Assembly: GCA_021775875.1 (NCBI GenBank)
Contig: JAJFHA010000007.1
Span: forward strand, 62,001 to 126,000
DNA length: 64,000 nucleotides
From: Hyphomicrobiales bacterium
GTDB lineage: Bacteria > Pseudomonadota > Alphaproteobacteria > Rhizobiales > NORP267
Reading direction: 5' to 3'
Shown: in pieces, positions 60,653 to 64,000 of the stretch
Numbering within the stretch: the stretch's first letter is position 1
How the letters are laid out: every line of letters begins with the position of its first letter
The notes under the pieces: generated by a model
Databases searched by the model: none
What the model was told of the DNA's origin: nothing
The model's input: the letters and a program-made list of their open reading frames with translations, nothing else
Program-made: the position numbers and the translations under genes

Positions 60653-62419
60653 TCAGGCAGAAATCGCCTGGTCAGTCACCTCGGTAACCCGATATTTTTC
60701 CGGCAATTGCAATTCCGGCGTCCCGTATAGAAATCCCTGTAGAAAATCCACATTCCAGGATTTCAACATCGCCGCGTCTTCTTCATCTTCGACCCATTCA
60801 GCAACTGTTGCGAGGCCAAAATTGCGAGCCAAGTCGATAAAAGTTTTCACAAAAAACTGATTGTCAGGTTCGTTGCGAAGGTTGGCGACAAACGCACCAT
60901 CGAGCTTCACCATATCCACTTTCAGCAGTTTCAGATTGCGAAACGAAGTATACCCGGCGCCAAAATCATCCAGCGCCACCTTGCATCCAAGATCATGAAG
61001 TGATTCTACAAACCGGGTGGATTCGCCCACATCGCCAATCATGGTGGTTTCTGTAATTTCCACAATCAAGCGCTTGGCAAGTTCCGGGTTGGTTTGCATA
61101 TAGGCGCGCAGATGATCCAGCCAGACAGAATCAATAGCCGTCGCGCCGGATATGTTGATGGCCAGATTAACACCTGGTGTCTCCATCAAAGAGGCAATGG
61201 CCAGTTCCAGAACCCGCAGATCAAGAAGCCGCATCAATCCGAGCCGCTCCGCAGCCGGAACAAAGGCTTCGGCACCAATTAATTCGCCCTCCGAAGATTC
61301 CATACGCACCAGACATTCAAACAAAGCCGGTTGGCAAGAACCTGCAAAAACAATCGGCTGATAGGCAATCCTGATACGCCCGTCATTCAGCGCGGAGATA
61401 ATCTTGTCCGCAACGAGGATGTTGCCCCTTCGGGTAGATTCTCGCTGGCTCGACTGATGATAGGCAACAAACGAATCGCGACGTCCAGTTTTTGCTTCTT
61501 CCAGTGCTTCCTGAGCACAAGTCATGGCATTTTGCGTTGTCGTCGCATAGCGCGGCAGAGATACGCCACCTACAGACACGGTAACAGACACAGGACCAAC
61601 GCCGGTCTCAATCGGCGCATCACGAACAGCCGACATCAACCGCTTGGCGGCCACTTCCATATCGCCTTCTTTGCAATTTGTCAGAACGATTCCGAACTTG
61701 TTACCAGAATGCCGTCCGATCGAATCCTTACGACGAAGCTTGTTATGCAGCCGCTCGGCCACTTCGCGAATAACTTCGTCGCTCTTGTCGAACCCAAACG
61801 CTTCATTGAGCATTGCCAGATTGTCGATTGCAACGATCAGGAACGCGCATGTGGGTTGCTGGCTTTGGGTTGAATTTTTTAAAGCGGTTTCCAGGGTTTC
61901 ATTGAGGCTGGCCCGGTTAAGCTGCCCGGTCAACTCATCATGACGGCCAAGGAATGCGAGCTTCATTTCGCGCTCATATCGCTCGGTGACAACCCGGATC
62001 AGACCTTCAGCCTGTACCGGCTGACCATCCGGCCCCGCATACCAACGGCCGAAATCTTCAAGCCAAAGCATTTTGTGATCACCACGGCCCTTTGGGAACA
62101 GCGCATAATACAATTCATAAGGCACACCCTTGCCGTTATCCACGGCTTTGCTCTTCATGATCGTGTTATAAAGACTGTTCGGATTATTCTTGGCGAACAA
62201 TCGGCCCATTTGTCGACCCGTCGCAATCACATCCAGGCCATCAACCTGCAAAAGTCGAGGCCCACTTTCGGACCAATCCACTTTATCGCTTGCGATGTCC
62301 CAATTATACGCAGCTTCACCAATCGCACCCATAACAGAAGACAGGTCCAGATGTGATTCCGGATCGCCCGGCGCATCTTTTTCTTCAATTTGACTGAATA
62401 TTTTCTGTTCCAAAGTCAC
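60653..62419 (-). CDS. EAL-domain c-di-GMP phosphodiesterase with degenerate GGDEF
   Basis: A 588-residue cytosolic protein. Residues 1-150 look like a PAS-type sensor (GAIGEAAYNWDIASDKVDWSESG). The GGDEF domain starts RHDELTGQLNRASL near 160, but its active loop is SGNKF, so it cannot be a cyclase. The EAL domain (about 330-580) reads FECLVRM for the EAL motif (Cys for Ala, Glu kept). NISG, EITET, DDFGAGYTSF, VKLDG, AEWVED and LQGFLYG retain the metal and catalytic residues, so phosphodiesterase activity is likely. No transmembrane helix is present. It converges on phaR with a 4-bp gap. Confidence 0.9.
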   Translation of the reverse strand: MTLEQKIFSQIEEKDAPGDPESHLDLSSVMGAIGEAAYNWDIASDKVDWSESGPRLLQVDGLDVIATGRQMGRLFAKNNPNSLYNTIMKSKAVDNGKGVPYELYYALFPKGRGDHKMLWLEDFGRWYAGPDGQPVQAEGLIRVVTERYEREMKLAFLGRHDELTGQLNRASLNETLETALKNSTQSQQPTCAFLIVAIDNLAMLNEAFGFDKSDEVIREVAERLHNKLRRKDSIGRHSGNKFGIVLTNCKEGDMEVAAKRLMSAVRDAPIETGVGPVSVTVSVGGVSLPRYATTTQNAMTCAQEALEEAKTGRRDSFVAYHQSSQRESTRRGNILVADKIISALNDGRIRIAYQPIVFAGSCQPALFECLVRMESSEGELIGAEAFVPAAERLGLMRLLDLRVLELAIASLMETPGVNLAINISGATAIDSVWLDHLRAYMQTNPELAKRLIVEITETTMIGDVGESTRFVESLHDLGCKVALDDFGAGYTSFRNLKLLKVDMVKLDGAFVANLRNEPDNQFFVKTFIDLARNFGLATVAEWVEDEEDAAMLKSWNVDFLQGFLYGTPELQLPEKYRVTEVTDQAISA

Positions 62420-62683
62420 ACGTTAATCCCATATCCCGGCTTTGAATGTGCCGGAAAAAACCCGCGCTCCCGCCCAATTGGAGCCAATTCATGCTCAACA
62501 TTGAGTCAAATTTCTTAATTTTCAGGATATTTTCCATCGCAAACGAGGGAAAAAAGGCTTTTTTCGATCTATTCCTCTACGGAATTACCAGTTTTTCCGT
62601 AGACATGGTTAATGCTACATTGAAAGAATGGCACGGCGCTTGCCTATCACTGATACAAAGTTTCAAAACGAGACAGGCGTCAA

Positions 62684-63070
62684 ATGCAGATCAACGACCG
62701 AAACACTCAACGTCATTTGCGGCAAAAAGCCAAAAAGGTTGCAAAGATTGCCCGGATTGAAAATCGGGAGTTTCTTCCCCACCCACAGGGCGAACCAGCA
62801 ATTCGCCTGGTCAAAACCGAAGCCAAATTGCCAACCCACCGCGCTCTGGTGCCGGTTGGTGGATATACATCAAGTCAGACAATGCCCAAGGTCCGCGCCA
62901 ACAGGGTTTCAGCACCACTCGTTACCCACCTGGTCGCAACCAGAATGGGAATGCCCCAAACCCGGGCACGTCGCCGGGCACCCGCAGACTATGCCTGCAA
63001 TATGTATAGCGACATTAACAGGGCACCGGATATGCCTAAAACAGGCACACACGCCAGTAAATATTTTTAG
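62684..63070 (+). CDS. small basic conserved protein of unknown function
   Basis: A 128-residue protein, very rich in Arg and Lys, preceded by AGACAGG. Its centre reads SAPLVTHLVATRMGMPQTRARRRA followed by PADYACNMY. An xxFLAxLIAxxxxxPQTRxRRRAxPxxAxxxY pattern recurs in short uncharacterised alphaproteobacterial proteins, which is why I accept this ORF. There is no signal, membrane span or catalytic motif. It stands between two minus-strand genes, preceded by 264 bp of AT-rich DNA that could hold its promoter. Confidence 0.6.
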   Translation: MQINDRNTQRHLRQKAKKVAKIARIENREFLPHPQGEPAIRLVKTEAKLPTHRALVPVGGYTSSQTMPKVRANRVSAPLVTHLVATRMGMPQTRARRRAPADYACNMYSDINRAPDMPKTGTHASKYF

Positions 63071-63078
63071 AAGAAATT

Positions 63079-64000
63079 CTAAAAACCAAGCGACGATCCG
63101 TCTTTGCGCGGGTCGCTGCCACCAATCAAAATGCCCCGGTCCCAATCCAGATAAACGCCCTGTCCACCACCCCGTGGGCTTTCATCTTCGGTCAAGGTAT
63201 GACCCATCTTGATCAGGCCTTCGCGCGTTGCTTCCGGAATACCCCGTTCATACGCCGCCCGCTCGCCTTCGCCAAACATTCGCGGGTGATCGAACGCTTC
63301 CTGGATATCCATCCCAAAATTAAAAATATTAGTGAAAGCATGTGCCTGGCCCACAGGTTGATACGCAGCTCCCATCACCCCATAGGATAATTCCGCCCGC
63401 CCGTTTTTCATTACCATGGCCGGGATGATCGTATGCATCGGACGTTTCGACGGCCCAACACAGTTCGGATGGTCAGGGTCAACCACAAAACAATTGCCCC
63501 GGCTATGGAACAATATCCCTGTCTCAGGATCTGTTTGGCAAGAACCAAACCCATGATAGATCGAATTGATAAAGGACACAGCGTTCCAATTCGCATCCAC
63601 CACACTGAGATAGATCGTATCGGAGCCTTTCGGCAAGGACACGGGTCCAAGGTCAGCAGAGCGGCGCTGCGGATCAATATGGCTTGCCAGTTGGCGTGCC
63701 AGCTTTTCTGAAATCAATTCTTCAGACGTTGCAACCATGAATTCAGGATCGGCGAGAAACGCATTTCTGAACCGATAGGCACTACGGGCGGCTTCGAGTT
63801 CCAGATGGAAGCGTTGTGCACCCGTTGGATCCATGTCTTTCAGATCAAACTGCGCTATAATCTTGAGCAGCAATTGCGCCGTAATACCCTGTGTCGGGGG
63901 TGGGATTTCAAAAAGCTGTCTGCCGCCCAGTTCGCAACCGATTGGATCGACATAATCGGCAGCAACAACTGCGAAATCCTGTTCTGTATGAACCCCGCCA
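63079..64000 (-). CDS. gamma-glutamyltransferase family protein (5' end beyond window)
   Basis: At least 307 codons; the frame stays open to the window edge, where it reads ADYVDPIGCELGGRQLFEIPPPTQG, so the N-terminal part lies outside. The gamma-glutamyltransferase small-subunit region is visible. SDTIYLSVVDANWNAVSFINSIY contains the Thr placed as the autoprocessing nucleophile (T-x3-SVVD), and VGPSKRPMHTIIPAMV and FNFGMDIQEAFDHPR are family motifs. The C-terminus GGGQGVYLDWDRGILIGGSDPRKDGS is typical. GGT-like enzymes process glutathione or act as acylases; specificity is not readable. Confidence 0.9.
   Translation of the reverse strand, partial: GGVHTEQDFAVVAADYVDPIGCELGGRQLFEIPPPTQGITAQLLLKIIAQFDLKDMDPTGAQRFHLELEAARSAYRFRNAFLADPEFMVATSEELISEKLARQLASHIDPQRRSADLGPVSLPKGSDTIYLSVVDANWNAVSFINSIYHGFGSCQTDPETGILFHSRGNCFVVDPDHPNCVGPSKRPMHTIIPAMVMKNGRAELSYGVMGAAYQPVGQAHAFTNIFNFGMDIQEAFDHPRMFGEGERAAYERGIPEATREGLIKMGHTLTEDESPRGGGQGVYLDWDRGILIGGSDPRKDGSSLGF

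Noticed and set aside
61331-61873. 180-aa plus-strand ORF
   Set aside because: It is a shadow of the GGDEF/EAL gene.
63595-63640. Loss of the catalytic Thr in the gamma-glutamyltransferase
   Set aside because: The TTH-type motif first looked degenerate, but anchoring on SVVD places the Thr of DTIYLSVVD at the nucleophile position.
1-64000. CRISPR array, rRNA operon, intact insertion sequence or prophage
   Set aside because: No regularly spaced repeats, rRNA segments, transposases or phage structural genes were seen; only isolated inverted repeats are present.

Overview
The window looks like chromosomal DNA of a free-living alphaproteobacterium. Three things support this: the syntenic blocks argH-lptM-lysA-TIGR02302, ftsE-ftsX-YdcF-plsC and DUF2125/ChaC/tyrC-hisC; an alphaproteobacterial-type LexA box (GTTC-N7-GTTC); and a PhaR-controlled polyhydroxybutyrate locus beside the ethylmalonyl-CoA pathway. 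I did not try to place it to genus. Most of the sequence is ordinary, densely packed core and catabolic DNA. All names rest on motifs, length and context read by eye; no database search was run.

Layout. 1-6.9 kb: DUF924 protein, DDAH-like hydrolase, D,D-carboxypeptidase, a Rieske oxygenase paired with a glutamine-synthetase-like ligase, and a thiopurine methyltransferase divergent from a MerR regulator. 7.2-12.8 kb: a tight five-gene minus-strand operon of RraA-like aldolase, two different ATP-grasp ligases, an Ldh2-type dehydrogenase lacking its expected active-site histidines, and a Wzx/MATE-like exporter. It sits beside tRNA-Leu and a decayed reading frame, and is the best candidate here for an undescribed biosynthetic system. 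13.8-20.8 kb: DedA/YqaA and DsbB membrane proteins, HNH nuclease, esterase, AlkA-type glycosylase, GluQ, an AEC transporter and a soluble hybrid histidine kinase. 20.8-27.6 kb: ethylmalonyl-CoA pathway genes ecm, ccr and mcd with an unusual DMT transporter. 27.6-36.2 kb: a palindromic repeat, cysteine synthase, DUF1638, enoyl-CoA hydratase, a trans-sulfuration PLP enzyme, SDRs, HIG1 protein, cobalamin adenosyltransferase, a TetR-SDR pair and a two-subunit TPP decarboxylase. 36.3-39.8 kb: rhomboid protease, etfBA and 3-hydroxybutyryl-CoA dehydrogenase. 39.8-50.9 kb: TlpA, argH, lptM, lysA, TIGR02302, hpt, DUF3426, ftsEX, YdcF and plsC. 51.0-57.8 kb: a small protein with a double LexA box, ChaC, DUF2125, the tyrosine/phenylalanine block, a methyltransferase and glyoxalase II. 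57.8-64 kb: phaB, phaA, phaR, an EAL phosphodiesterase, a small conserved protein and the 3' part of a gamma-glutamyltransferase.

How the genes work together. Acetyl-CoA condensation (phaA) and reduction (phaB, hbd) feed both polyhydroxybutyrate and crotonyl-CoA. ccr, ecm and mcd carry C4-C5 units through the ethylmalonyl-CoA pathway. EtfAB takes electrons from acyl-CoA dehydrogenases such as Mcd, and the PduO-type adenosyltransferase supplies coenzyme B12 for Ecm. A short palindrome, TGC-N3-GCA, occurs upstream of ecm, ccr, mcd, etfBA, phaA and phaR, which suggests one regulator (probably PhaR) ties these scattered genes together.
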